Origin: Fulvia fulva
Taxonomy: Eukaryota > Ascomycota > Dothideomycetes > Mycosphaerellales > Mycosphaerellaceae
DNA length: 64,000 nucleotides
NCBI RefSeq assembly: GCF_020509005.1
Contig: NC_063019.1
Coordinates: 3,534,001 to 3,598,000, forward strand
Reading direction: 5' to 3'
The notes beneath the pieces are model-generated. The model searched no databases and was not told the origin of the DNA. It saw nothing but the letters and a program-made list of their open reading frames with translations. Each line of letters starts with the position of its first letter. The first letter of the stretch is position 1. The position numbers and the translations under genes are program-made. This document shows, in pieces, positions 1 to 12,406 of this stretch.

Positions 1-3000
1 CGTAGACGAAGAAGGCGGGGGCGATATTACCTCCCTCTACGTAGGTAGTACCTAGATATACAACCTATATATATAACCGCTAGCCTCGAGGTCTAGCCGC
101 GACCTTAGAGTCTATAGACACCTAGATAGTGCGCTTAAGAGACAAGGGTGCTATATCGTAGTAGTAGGAGACTTTAATATACACTACCCTTCCTAGGAAA
201 GCCTTATATAGCCGTACCCTATAGCCGACGAAGTACTCGACTTGATAGCGAGTAACGTAATTGCCCTTTATACCCCGAAGGACCTAGGTACCTAGAAGAG
301 AGGGGGACTCTAAGGCACGATCGACCTCTCCTAGATCTTAGATAGCTACTACTATACGGTAACCTACTATAGGATCGAACATAAACTCGAGGCGTCGTCA
401 GACTATATGCTAGTTAGGACCTCTATTACGATATAGATATAACGTATACTAGCGAGAACCCCTAAGCTAAACTAGGGAAAGGCCTACTAGGCTAATATCT
501 AGGCGTACCTCGATGACTCTAAGAGGCTAGTCTAGATCGCGTAGTAGTAATACAATAGTAAAGACGAGATAGACGAAGCAGTCTAGGGGTTAATAGACGA
601 AATAAGAAAAGCGACCTTACTTTACGTTCCGCTTACCTAACTAACAATATAGTCTAAACTATACTAGACGCTAAAGTACACTACGGTAGTATAAGAAGTA
701 AGGAGAGCCAGCCGGGTGTGGACGAGTAGCTATAGCGAGGAGGCCTCGAACGTATATAGGGAGGCATACTAATAGAAGAAAGCTATAATACGGAGGGAGA
801 AAGCAGTCGGCTAAAGGGCTATAGTAGAAGAAATTGCCGGTAAGCTAGAGAGGATATAGAAGCTAGCGAAATGGGCCCGATAGGACCCTATATAGGGCCC
901 CTCCTTCTCTATCCTAGCGCTATAATCGCCTAGTAGCCCGGTTAGCGACCCCGAGGCCAAGGCGCGTCTACTAGCTAGTAAGTTCTTCCCGCCCCTAGTC
1001 GAGGCTGATCTAAGCGACATAAACAGCTCTACTCCCCTAGCCCCTAGTATCGCGGTCTAATAGGAGGTGTCCGAGGGAGAAGTTGCCGCTATACTAAGGA
1101 AGTTGCCGGCGAAGAAAGCCCCGGGGCCGGATAGGATCCTAAACGAGCTACTAAAGAAGTGTAGAGATTAACTAGCCCTAGTAGTTATAGCGATCTTTAA
1201 CGCCTACCTATAGACCGGATACTACCCGATAGCTTTTGAATAATCGACGATAGTGGTCCTACGTAAGCCGTAGAAGGAAGACTATACGTAGGTGAAGTCG
1301 TACCGCCTAATTACGCTCCTTAACACTCTTAGGAAGGCGCTTAAGAAGCTAGTTATAACGAGACACTCCGAGGCGGTAGAGGAACACTCCCTACTCCCGG
1401 ACACCTAGATAGGTACGCGCCTATAGCGATCGACGCTATCTGCGATAGAACTTATTACCTCTTAGGTAAAGGCTATCTAGTATAAGAATAGGGACAAGGT
1501 AGCTTCCTTACTTAGCCTAGACATATCGGGAGCCTTCGACTACGTGTTATACCCGCGGCTACTCTATATCCTAAGGTCGAAAGGACTCCCTAAGTGGCTT
1601 GTCAACTTCGTACGGTCCTACCTCTAAAACCGTAGTACGTCGATCCTAGTCGGCTAGTATAGAAGCCCATTTTAAGTAGTCTATACTAGAATCCCGTAAG
1701 GCTTAACGCTAGTACCTATTCTGTTCCTCTTCTTTATAGCGACGCTACTCCTAGCCCTAGAATCCTAGAACACCGCTACGAGCGGCTTCGTAGACGACAT
1801 AAACATCCTAGCGTAGTCTTCCTCGACTAAGGAGAACTATAGGCTACTAGACGAGAAGTATAAGATCTACGAGGACTAGGCTAGGAGGTACGGGGCTCGG
1901 TTTGCCCTAGAAAAGTACAATCTAATACACTTTACGCGCCGGCTACGGTTCTATAATATATAAGCTTCTATCTAGATATAGGGGCACACGACTAACCCGG
2001 TAAATTAGCTTAGGATCCTCGGACTATAGGTAGACCCGGCGCTACGGTAGAGGAAGTACGTATAGGCAATATTACGGAAAGCTATACAGAATATAGTATT
2101 ATACTAGAGGCTCACTACGTCTATATAGGGGGTAGACTTCCGGTAGTTACGACTTCTATATACGGCTATTATACGGCCAGTCCTTACCTATAGTAGCTAA
2201 GTATAGTCCTTAGGCGAGAGGGCCTACCTATCGAAGGGACTCGTCGCGCCGCTAGCGAAGATCTAAAACTAATGCCTAAGGAAGGTTACTAGGGTATATA
2301 AGTCGGTACTAACGAGGATACTTAGGTACGAGACCGCTATACCGCCGATCGACCTATATATCTAGGGACTACGGACCTCCTACTTAGGCAAGTCGGTATA
2401 GTACCTAGTATAGAAGGTTATTGCTAGTATAGTCGTAAGGGCCCGCGAATTAGTACTAGCGTATAAGGGCATTCGACCCGGAAACGAGCCGAACTACCGG
2501 GTAAGGGACGAATAGCTAGTAATATAATAGGAAGGTAAGAAATTGTTTATAGAGCAACTATAGAAAGAGAGGTAGAACAACTAGGTTATAGGGTATAGTA
2601 GACGCCCTTAGCTAGCGGGACAACCTAAGGAATAGTTAGCTATAAAATCCGCGGTCAAGTACCCCCCGAAGCTTATCTACTACCGCCTTACGAGGGCATA
2701 GAGTAGTATAGCAACCTAACTACGAAGCGAACATATCGGCCTCTAGGGGTACCTATTATAGAGGAAGGTTCTAGGATATACGAATACTAGCTACCCCTAC
2801 GGCTATCGCTCCTAGAACGTACGGCACGTACTCCTCGTCTGTCCGAGGTAGTCGCTAGGAAGGGGGGAGTAGATAGTAAAGGCGAGGAACCGGACGATTA
2901 GGGTACTTCTTAATAACGCTAAGGACCTACGGCGTATTACGAACTAGATACTAGAGAAGGGCTAGCTAGAACAGTACCGCCTAGTAGGAGTAGTATAGAA

Positions 3001-3226
3001 AGAGAGGACACGACGTAGCGCGACGAGACGGGCTAGGAGCGGGGGCTAACGGGGTAGTGATATAGACTACGTACGTTCAGAGGGAAAGCTAAACTAGATA
3101 AGGAGTAGTCGGGGGCGGGAAGGGTTTTCACCTATTCGGGTTTCCCTTTATATATAACAATAGATATATACCTATATAGACCGGATAGGGTCCTAGAATA
3201 GGGGAATGACAAATCTATCTATCTAT
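1..3226 (+). mobile_element. LINE copy 1, 5' part outside window, RIP-mutated
   Basis: This is the 3' two thirds of an APE-endonuclease LINE (Tad1-like by layout, inferred). It is nearly identical to 6446-9668, at an offset of about 6445 bases. ORF2 reads in pieces: endonuclease-like sequence up to about 900, a reverse transcriptase with SGAFDYV near 1530 and FVDDINIL near 1787, and a C-terminal HIGL...CPYGYRS...VRHVLLV segment near 2730-2840. Many TAG codons stand at Trp or Gln positions, so it is dead. It ends in a short CTAT repeat tail (3211-3226), the microsatellite-type 3' end of such LINEs. Gypsy sequence follows, so this copy also sits inside gypsy A. Its left target duplication lies outside the window. 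Confidence 0.85.
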
Positions 3227-4654
3227 ATATAGACGACGATAAGAAAGTAGACTATTAAGGCGTTAGTCGTTACGCTTAGGAGATATATACGTACCGGTCT
3301 AGGGCCGAGTACTTCTACATTCTACCTACTAGTAACGAGTCTAGTAAAACGGACAGTAACGGCGAGTTAAAGCTAAGCGTAATATTAGCTAACGATCTTA
3401 ATTAGTTCCTAAACAAGCAATTTAAATACAACCCGAAGGAGAAGCTTCCGCCCGAGTACTATTATATTACGGACGCGTTCTTAGCTAAAGACTATAAAGG
3501 GCTCCCGCCTTTTAGGCCGGGTATTAACTATAAAATCTACATTAAGCCCGACGGCCTATAAGAGCCTTCTTACCGCAAACCCTATAGACTTGTACCGTAA
3601 GAGAATGAAGTAGTCAAGAAATAGGTCACTAAGTAGGAGAGCGAAGGGAAAGTCCGTAAGGCTAGTTAGAAGACAAGCTAGTCCCTAGCTCCTATTCTAG
3701 TAGTACGTAAGCTAGGAGGAGGACTCCGAGTATATATTAACTATCGAGGGCTAAATATAATAACTATTAAGAACAGGTACCCTATACCTTTGATCTAGGA
3801 AACCCTTAATAGGATGTATAGCAAGAGGTACTTTACGAAGCTAGATATTGTTATAGCCTTTAATAAGCTTTGTATTACCGAAGGGCATAAATAGCTAATA
3901 GCGTTCGCTACGCGGTACGGAGTATACGAATGTCTAGTCTTACCGTTTAGTCTATATAACGGCGCGGTATCGTTTCAGTCGTATATTAATAGTATATTAT
4001 AGGAACACCTTAACGACTTCGTGTCGGTATACCTAGATAATGTGCTGATTTTTAGCGATATACTCGAAGAGTATATCGAGTACGTAACGAAGGTTTTAAT
4101 AAAACTACGCGATACCGGGTTAACCGTAGATATTAACAAATACGAATTCTATTAGTAGAGAGTCAAATACCTAGGCCTAATCATTACGCTAGAAGGCATT
4201 AAAATAGACCCCGATAAGCTAGAATATATCTAAAGCTAGGAGGCTCTAACTAACCTAAAGGATATATAAGCGTTCCTAGGCTTCGCTAACTTCTATAGAC
4301 GGTTTATCGAAGCGTTCTCGCGACTCGTATCGCCGCTAACCGACTTGACCAAGTCCGATAGCCCTAGTAACTATAAGAACAGAAGAATCGATTAGACACT
4401 AGGGTGCTAGAAGGCGTTTGACGTATTAAAGGCAGCATTTAGTAAAGCGGGCATATTAGTACATTACGTACCGGGGAGGTAGACAGTCGTTAAGACGGAC
4501 TCCTCGGATTTTGTTAATACCGGCGTCCTCTCCTAATATAACGAAGAAGGCGTCCTATACCCGGTAGCGTTTTTACTCTAAGAAGTTAAATCTATAAGAG
4601 TATAACTATAAGATCTACGACAAGGAGCTATTAGCTATTATTAAGGCGTTTGAA
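3227..4654 (+). mobile_element. gypsy A (chromovirus), left fragment: reverse transcriptase to start of RNase H
   Basis: This is Ty3/gypsy pol, readable across many TAG stops. The RT core includes [19 protein letters not shown] near 3700-3750, RYFTKLDIVIAFNKL near 3825-3870, VLPFGLYNGAVSFQ near 3935-3980 and VYLDNVLIFSD near 4028-4060 (YxDD reads YLDN). The tether includes [12 protein letters not shown] near 4273. The RNase H start DKELLAIIKAFE lies near 4619-4654. Reading continues at 9669 after the LINE insertion. The 5' LTR, gag and protease would lie left of LINE copy 1, outside the window. It cannot be functional: Trp codons read TAG throughout. Confidence 0.88.
4635..4654. repeat. target-site duplication, left side of LINE copy 2
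   Basis: Twenty bases (CTATTATTAAGGCGTTTGAA) are repeated exactly at 9669-9688, directly flanking the LINE. The first one or two bases could belong to the LINE's CTAT tail, so the true duplication is 18 to 20 bp. It falls in the gypsy RNase H reading frame (AIIKAFE), which resumes in phase on the other side. Confidence 0.9.
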
Positions 4655-4859
4655 CGTCGAATATATATAAAAGGTGTTAATCGACTATAGACGTACCTAT
4701 TAAGTAGACTTATCGATCTCTACGCCAAAACAAGACACATTCGAAAGCTCTTATCAAGGCTATTCTAACGATATATAAAGTAGGCCACTACCCCTAGGAC
4801 TAAGGGAGTTCTACCTTATTTAATCTAGATAGCTTAAAGCTCTCTTCACCCTATTTCTT

Positions 4860-6190
4860 TAGCTCTAAACGCCGCGGAGGTGCCTAGCTACATTAGGCAA
4901 CTCCTAGGCAATAGTAGCCTAGGCTACGGTACTAACGGCGCCTACGGCCCTATAGGCGAAGCCCCCCTAAGACAACTAGTAGCAACTTATAGAGGACGTA
5001 AAAAGTATAGAAACTAACAATTAGCTCCCTTACCGGTCTCTATAGGTAATGATCACTTAGCTACGTACGGCGCTTGTACTATCGTATCACCGAGGGCAAT
5101 AAGAAATAAGGACGACGTCCTAGGCGATTAGTAAGGCCACCCGGAATCAACACCCCTATAGCTAGGCATCGGTCGCGGCATCGATACTAGGCCCCCGCCT
5201 AACGCACGATATAGTTACGATCCGTATTGTAGCAAAGGAAGACTAGGCCGAAGTTACGAAGCTATCGAATAAGGAGCTCGCCTAACGAATTAACTAACTA
5301 GGGGTGGTCGTAGTGAACTAATATTCTAACGGTACTCTACAGATCTATACTAGCTCTACTACTACTAGGAGGCACCTAGAGGTATAGCTATAGTAGGCAT
5401 CTAAGGTTACGGCATTAGCGAAGGTCTTAACGAAACAATTTACGATCCTAGTCTACGATATACCTAAGGAGTTTGACCTAACTAACTAGGGTTACCTACG
5501 CGCTCTCTAAGAGGACAACCCGGTCACTCTTAACTCTCTAATCTAGAAGGCGACTTGGCTCTATAGGAAATGGCCAGAAGGTAAGAAGGCCTCGGCGCTA
5601 ATAGTATAGCTATAAGACGCGAAAGCGGCGGATCTAGCGATAGAACAAGGCCTAGTCTAGTAATATAGCCTTAAGATAGTAGAAAAGCACTCCTTATCCT
5701 TTTGTATCCTCTAATGCTTCAAATGCTAACAGTATAGACACCAAACCTATACGTATATAAACAAGTAGGCCTGCTCGAACTATATAGGAGACTATATATC
5801 TAGGGACTATATATCGACTACGAGACGGTACGCGAACTGTCCGGGGCACTACCTATCGTATAGTACGGAATGCCTATAGCGGAAACTAGCGAAAAACAAG
5901 GCAATTACAAACAGAACCGTCGCCCTAAGATTCTACGGCAACCGTAAGGCTAGCCTATACCGGAACTAACTAGCGGCGGTCGGGTATAAGCGCCCTAGGG
6001 CCGAGAACGATATAAAGGATACGTAACCTAGGGCGTACGGGAGGCCACGTACTCTACTAGCTACGGCGAGGGAATCTAACTAGGCCCGGCTCCCCTTTAG
6101 TATATAGCCGATAGGCGTAGACTAGGACGTATAGGGTAGTAGGACATAGGACGATATAGAGGAAATGATTGTCGATACCGATAACTAGCC
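4860..6190 (+). pseudogene. LINE ORF1 (gag-like, zinc knuckles), decayed
   Basis: The frame shows a nucleic-acid-binding ORF1 of the LINE, with Cys-x2-Cys clusters near 5715-5740 (CFKC) and 5840-5890 (NCPGHY...TECL). These resemble the tandem CCHC knuckles of LINE ORF1 proteins, including the intact-looking ones near 63205 in the right-hand LINE. Frequent TAG codons and loss of the initiator ATG make it a pseudogene. The exact start and end cannot be set because RIP removed most ATG codons. Confidence 0.6.
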
Positions 6191-9100
6191 TCGACACGCT
6201 TAGTATTATCTAGTATAACGTCAACTATAGTAAGGATATAGTCTAGAACCATTTCCTATACGAGGCGGACCCGCGCGTCTACTACGTCCTTATAATCTAG
6301 GAGCTATAGATTAACCCGTACTATAAGAGACTAACGACCTATAAGTCACTAGGCTATACGACATGCCTACGAGGCGACGGCAGACCCCGTACGTGCTTCT
6401 ATATTAGTAAGGATATACTAGAATCCGACTAGGAGGTAGTATACTACGTAGACGAAGAAGGCGGGGGCGATATTACCTCCCTCTACGTAGGTAGTACCTA
6501 GATATACAACCTATATATATAACCGCTAGCCTCGAGGTCTAGCCGCGACCTTAGAGTCTATAGACACCTAGATAGTACGCTTAAGAGACAAGGGTGCTAT
6601 ATCGTAGTAGTAGGAGACTTTAATATACACTACCCTTCCTAGGAAAGCCTTATATAGCCGCACCCTATAGCCGACGAAGTACTCGACTTGATAGCGAGTA
6701 ACGTAATTGCCCTTTATACCCCGAAGGACCTAGGTACCTAGAAGAGAGGGGGACTCTAAGGCACGATCGACCTCTCCTAGATCTTAGATAGCTACTACTA
6801 TACGGTAACCTACTATAGGATCGAACATAAACTCGAGGCGTCGTCAGAATATATACTAGTCAGGACCTCTATTACGATATAGATATAACGTATACTAGCG
6901 AGAACCCCTAAGCTAAACTAGGGAAAGGCCTACTAGGCCAATATCTAGGCGTACCTCGATAACTCTAAGAGGCTAGTCTAGATCGCGTAGTAGTAATACA
7001 ATAGTAAACACGAGATAGACGAAGCAGTCTAGGGGTTAATAGACGAAATAAGAAAAGCGACCTTACTTTACGTTCCGCTTACCTAACTAACGACATAGTC
7101 TAAACTATACTAGACGCCGGAGTACACTACGGTAGTAAGAGAAGTAAGGAGAGCCCGCCGGGTATAGACGAGCAGCTATAGCGAGGAGGCCTAGAACGTA
7201 TATAGGGAGGCATACTAACAGAAGAAAGCTATAATACGGAGGGAGAAAGCAGTCGGCTAGAGGGCTATAGTAGAAGAAATCGCCGGCAAGCTAGAGAGGA
7301 TATAGAAGCTAGCGAAATAGGCCCGACAGGACCCTATATAGGGCCCCTCCTTCTCTATCCTAGCGCTATAATCGCCTAGTAGCCCGGTTAGCGACCCCGA
7401 GGCCAAGGCGCGTCTACTAGCTAGTAAGTTCTTCCCGCCTCTAGTCGAGGCTAATCTAAGCGACATAAATAGCTCTACTCCCCTAGCCCCTAGTATCGCG
7501 GTCTAATAGGAGGTGTCCGAGGGAGAAGTTGCCGCTATACTAAGGAAGTTACCGGCGAAGAAAGCCCCGGGGCCGGATAGGATCCTAAACGAGCTACTAA
7601 AGAAGTATAGAGATCAACTAGCCCTAGTAGTTATAGCGATCTTTAACGCCTACCTATAGACCGGATACTACCTAATAGCTTTTAAACAATCGACGATAGT
7701 GGTCCTACGTAAGCCGTAGAAGGAAGACTATACGTAGGTAAAGTCGTACCGCCTAATTGCGCTCCTTAATACTCTTAGGAAGGCGCTTAAGAAGCTAGTT
7801 ATAACAAGACTCTCCGAGGCGGTAGAGGAACACTCCCTACTCCCGGACACCTAGATAGGTACGCGCCTATAGCGATCGACGCTATCTACGATAGAACTTA
7901 TCACCTCTTAGGTAAAGGCTATCTAGTATAAGAATAGGGACAAGGTAGCTTCCTTACTTAGCCTAGACATATCGGGAGCCTTCGACTACGTGTTATACCC
8001 GCGGCTACTCTATATCCTAAGGTCGAAAGGACTCCCTAAGTGGCTTGTTAACTTCGTACGGTCCTACCTCTAAAACCGTAGTACGTCGATCCTAGTCGGC
8101 TAGTATAGAAGCCTATTTTAAGTAGTCTATACTAGAATCCCGTAAGGCTTAACGCTAGTACCTATTCTGTTCCTCTTCTTTATAGCGACGCTACTCCTAG
8201 CCCTAGAATCCTAGAACACCGCTACGAGCGGCTTCGTAGACAATATAAATATCCTAGCGTAGTCTTCCTCGACTAAGGAGAACTATAGGCTACTAGAAGA
8301 GAAGTACAAGATCTACGAGGACTAGGCTAGGAGGCACGGGGCTCGGTTTGCCCTAGAAAAGTATAATCTAATACACTTTACGCGCCGGCCACGGTTCTAT
8401 AATATATAAGCTTCTATCTAGATATAGGGGCACACGACTAACCCGGCAAATTAGCTTAGGGTCCTCGGACTATAGGTAGACCCGGCGCTACGGTAGAGGA
8501 AGTACGTATAGGTAATATTACGGAAAGCTAAACAGAATATAGTATTATACTAGAGGCTCACTACGTCTATATAGGGGGCGGACTTCCGGTAGTTACGAAT
8601 TCTATATACGGCTATTATACGGCCAGTCCTTACCTATAGTAGCTAAGTGTAGTCCTTAGGCGAGAGGGCCTACCTATCGAAGGGACTCGTCGCGCCGCTA
8701 GCGAAGATCTAAAACTAATGCCTAAGGAAGGTCACCGGGGTATATAAGTCGATACTAACGAGGATACTTAAGTACGAGACCGCTATACCGCCGATCGACC
8801 TATATATCTAGGGACTACGGACCTCCTACTTAGGCAAGTCGGTATAGTACCTAGTATAGAAGGTCATCGCTAGTATAGTCGTAAGGGCCCGCGAATTAGT
8901 ACTAGCGTATAGGGGCATTTGACCCGGAAACGAGCCGAACTACTAGGTAAGGGACGAATAGCTAGTAATATAATAGGAAGGTAAGAAATCATTTATAGAG
9001 CAACTATAGAAAGAGAGGTAGAACAACTAGGTTATAGGGTATAGTGGACGCCCTTAGCTAGCGGGACAACCTAAGGAATAGTTAGCTACAAAATCCGCGG

Positions 9101-9490
9101 TTAAGTACCCCCCGAAGCTTATCTACTACCGCCTTACGAGGGCATAGAGTAGTATAGCAACCTAACTACGAAGCGAACACATCGGCCTCTAGGGGTACCT
9201 ATTATAGAGGAAGGTTCTAGGATATACGAATACTAGCTGCCCCTACGGCTATCGCTCCTAGAACGTACGGCACGTACTCCTCGTCTATCCGAGGTGGTTA
9301 CTAGGAAGGGGGGAGTAGATAGTAAAGGCGAGGAACCGGACGATTAGGGCACTTCTTAACAACGCTAAGGACCTACGGCGTATTACGAAGTAGATACTAG
9401 AGAAGGGCTAGCTAGAACAGTACCGCCTAGTAGGAGTAGTATAGAAAGAGAGGACACGACGTAGCGCGACGAGACGGGCTAGGAGCGGGG
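6190..9490 (+). pseudogene. LINE ORF2 (endonuclease / reverse transcriptase), decayed
   Basis: This is the APE-type endonuclease plus reverse transcriptase frame of LINE copy 2. Recognisable blocks are LSLDISGAFDYV near 7960-7995, LRSKGLPKWLVNFVRSYL near 8020-8070, GLTLVPILFLFF near 8150-8180 and FVDNINILA near 8233. A late Cys-rich segment near 9235-9300 is typical of the LINE C terminus. Stops at former Trp and Gln codons occur every few dozen residues. Confidence 0.7.
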
Positions 9491-9668
9491 GCTAACGGGG
9501 TAGTGATATAGACTACGTACGTTCAGAGGGAAAGCTAAACTAGATAAGGAGTAGTCGGGGGCGGGAAGGGTTTTTACCTATTCGGGTTTCCCTTTGTATA
9601 TAACAATAGATATATACCTATATAGGCCGGATAGGGTCCTAGAATAGGGGAATGACAAATCTATCTAT

Positions 9669-9688
9669 CTATTATTAAGGCGTTTGAA
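9669..9688. repeat. target-site duplication, right side of LINE copy 2
   Basis: An exact copy of 4635-4654. The gypsy RNase H frame AIIKAFEEW resumes here in phase. Confidence 0.9.
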
Positions 9689-12218
9689 GAGTAGAGGTCT
9701 AAATTGGCCTACGAAGTAGATAATAACACTATCGAACCGGTTAATGTGTTTATAGATTATAAGAACCTAGAGTACTTTATAATAACGAAGTAGCTTAATC
9801 GACGTTAGGCGAGGTAGGCTAAGTTCCTCTCTTAGTTTAACTTCCGCATCGTCTATAGGCCCGGTGTTTAAGGCATAAAGCTAGATAGTCTAACGAGACG
9901 TAGCTAGGACCTTCCGTAGGGGGTAGACGATCCGCGTAATTAGTATTAGTACTAGACGTTACTACCGCCTAAGCGATTCCTTAAGATCGACTCTATACGC
10001 GTAACCGTAGAAGATGTTACTAAAGAGACGGAAACTCTACTAAACCTAGAAGCAACAGAATTTATACTAGCCGAAGCCGCTATACCGGTAGAAGCTACTA
10101 CCGTATCGAAGCCTACGATAGAGGCTAAGTACGAGGCTAAACTCGAGTATCGAATAGTAATAGCGTACGCCGTGGACTAGGAGCTCAAGGTAGCAATTAA
10201 GATGCTATAGAAAGGTGACGTAATCCCGCTACTTCTTCAAAAGGCGAAGGTATACCTAGTATACTACGAGGTAGAAGGAGATATACTCTACGTCCGTAAT
10301 TAGTACGGCGACTAGAGCTTATAGGTACCGGATAACTAGAAGCTACGGACTCGAATAGTGAAGATGAACTACGACGTACTAGTAGTAGGCCATCCTAGTA
10401 GAGCCCGTATATATAAGCTCGTAGCACGTGAATTTTACTAGCCTAGCTTAGTAAGATTAGTACGTAGATATACCGCAAATTACCGAGTATACCGTACGAC
10501 GAAATCTCTGTATACCTAGCTACCTAGATTATTACATCCACTTTCTATACTAGAACGACCTTAGCGCTACATATTAGTCGACTTTATAGTAGACTTACTA
10601 GATAGCGAACTCGACGGTATAACTTATAATAATATTATGACCGTTACGGACCGCCTAACGAAAGAAGTAGAACTTATTCCTATTAGAGCTATAACGGCGA
10701 AGAATGTAGCGCGCCTATTCTTAAAGTACGTATTTAGTCGACGTAGGCTCCCGGACACAATCACCTTTAATAGAGGGAAACAGTTTATCGTAACTTTCTA
10801 GAAGTAGCTATATAAGATACTACGGATTTAACGTAAGCTAAGATCATTATATCACCCGAGACGGACGGTTAGTCTAAGCGTACTAATTAGAACGTAGAAC
10901 AGTACTTACGCGCCTACGTTAATAAGGTATAGAGCGACTAGGCTAAATAGCTATACCTAGCTTAGTTTACTATTAATAACTACGTATTAGAGACTACCGG
11001 TGTTTTACCTTTCTACGTAAACCTTAGATATAACCCCGAGTTTACGGAACGTATCGACTTATAGGTAGGCGGAGATCGCCGCTAGATAACGACTCTTTAG
11101 CGACTCGATAGCAAATCCGCCGAAGTATTCGCCCGACGCCTTTACGAGCTACATCAGTTCCTCTAAGAGAATATAAGAATGTCCTAAGCCTTCTAAGCTA
11201 AGGCCGCTAACCGATATCGCCGTATCTCGCCCGACTATAAGGTAGGCAATTAGGTGTTCCTTAGTACGAAGAACATCCGTACGATACGCCCTTCTAAGAA
11301 ACTAGATCGACGATATACTAGACTATACTAGATCGTAGAAGTCATGCCCTCGAAGCTCTCCTATAAGCTAAAGCTCTCCGATACGTTAGCTAGACTCGAC
11401 AACTGTTTCTATACGTCGCTATTATAGCGCGCCGACGATACTGACCTACCGCCGCTAGAGGGATAGTACCTTATACCGCCGCTACCCGTAGTTATAGTTC
11501 CTAATACGACGGAAGCTAATGCCGAGGCCGACATTATAGTAGTACCCGCGGCGACCGAGTACGAGGTAGACAAGATCTTAAATATATATACGAGGAAGCG
11601 TACTAGGAAGGTGAAGAAGGGGTATAAGCGTAAGGTCGATATATAGTATAAGGTACGATAGGTCGGATATTAGGATATAGAGGATAGTAAAACTTAGTAA
11701 CCTACTAAGGACCTATTTACGAGGGTAGCCGCCGCTATTATAGACTTTTACTATAACCGGCCGGAGTTGTCTACGCCTATAGGTTTCGTAGCTCTATCTA
11801 ACTAGTCACCGCTAGACGCTAAGGTGCTCGGACTTAATACGATTAGGATTAATAGAGATACCGTTACGTATAAGTCGACTCGAGCCTTACCTCTAATAGA
11901 ATCTACTCCGTATATATTCGATACTCGAGTAGAGCCTATAGAGCCTATAATAATACCTAACTTTAGTTATAAGGATTATACGCGAGTACTAGCCGAAGAC
12001 AGACTTAGGTCTAGGGCAAGCTAGCTAACTAGGCAACATATTTCTCGAAGGAAGCCGGTCGAGGATAGTCTTAATAGAGCGAATACGATGTTATTAGATA
12101 ACGATAGGGTACTAGAGGATAATTAGGCGTTCGCGCGATTATAGAGCTCGATAGGCAAGTAGCCTTATAAGGTAGATAACGCTTAGAGGACTAAGGCGTG
12201 TTTTAGGAAGGGGGGTAC

Positions 12219-12406
12219 TATTACGGGTAGCCCGCGACCCCCTACTATAGCTACGTTAGCCCGGCTAAACCGCGGACCTTCCGTATCGGGTTAGCGCGGC
12301 TTGGCTTTACTTTATAACTTTGCCGCGCCTTTCGCTCCTCTTTTGTAGCTTCGTAGAACAACAACTATCTCTCCCGGACCCTATAGTACGCGCGCCCTTA
12401 TACTTA
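12219..12406 (+). repeat. gypsy A 3' LTR (about 188 bp, end approximate)
   Basis: It begins TATTACGGG directly after a polypurine tract and the spacer TAC, exactly as gypsy B's LTR begins TGTCACGG after GGGGGGG-TAC (minus strand, 59051). The change TGTCAC to TATTAC is what CpA-type mutation would give. Copia gag becomes readable from about 12406, so the LTR length matches the 188 bp measured for gypsy B. The terminal CA has been mutated, so the right edge is uncertain by a few bases. Confidence 0.6.

Larger units (their letters stand above)
4655..9668 (+). mobile_element. LINE copy 2, apparently complete, RIP-mutated
   Basis: This 5.0-kb non-LTR element is inserted into gypsy A, flanked by an 18-20 bp target duplication. 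In order: about 200 bases of leader; ORF1 (about 4860-6190) with a CCHC knuckle-like cluster near 5715-5870; ORF2 (about 6190-9490) with APE-type endonuclease, reverse transcriptase (SGAFDYV near 7975) and a C-terminal Cys/His segment near 9230; and a CTAT-repeat tail. The catalytic FADD-type box reads FVDN here and FVDD in copy 1, a CpA-type change. ORF1 and ORF2 both contain tens of TAG/TAA codons. Both copies lie in the same orientation. Confidence 0.88.
9669..12406 (+). mobile_element. gypsy A, right fragment: RNase H, integrase, chromodomain, 3' LTR
   Basis: This continues the gypsy frame split at 4654. RNase H lies at about 9672-9890 (VNVFIDYKNLEYF). An integrase zinc-binding region begins near 10390, and the integrase core near 10560-10880 contains YILVDFIVDLL and ITAKNVARLFLKYVF. 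A chromodomain-like end at about 11575-11760 (KVRWVGY with Trp as TAG, then AAIIDFYYNRPE) marks it as a chromovirus, a clade known to target heterochromatin. A C-terminal extension runs to about 12200. A polypurine tract GGAAGGGGGG (12206-12215) precedes the 3' LTR. Confidence 0.85.

Noticed and set aside
811..1020. Identical 69-codon minus-strand frames at 811-1020 and 7257-7466 as a duplicated small gene.
   Set aside because: They are antisense shadows inside the two LINE copies; their similarity is that of the LINE itself.
3227..12200. TAG standing at Trp positions could mean a reassigned stop codon.
   Set aside because: TAG also replaces Gln codons, ATG reads ATA, and host genes in 23-58 kb use TGG for Trp and TAG as a normal stop (for example 24493 and 54110). 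CpA/TpG mutation explains all of it.
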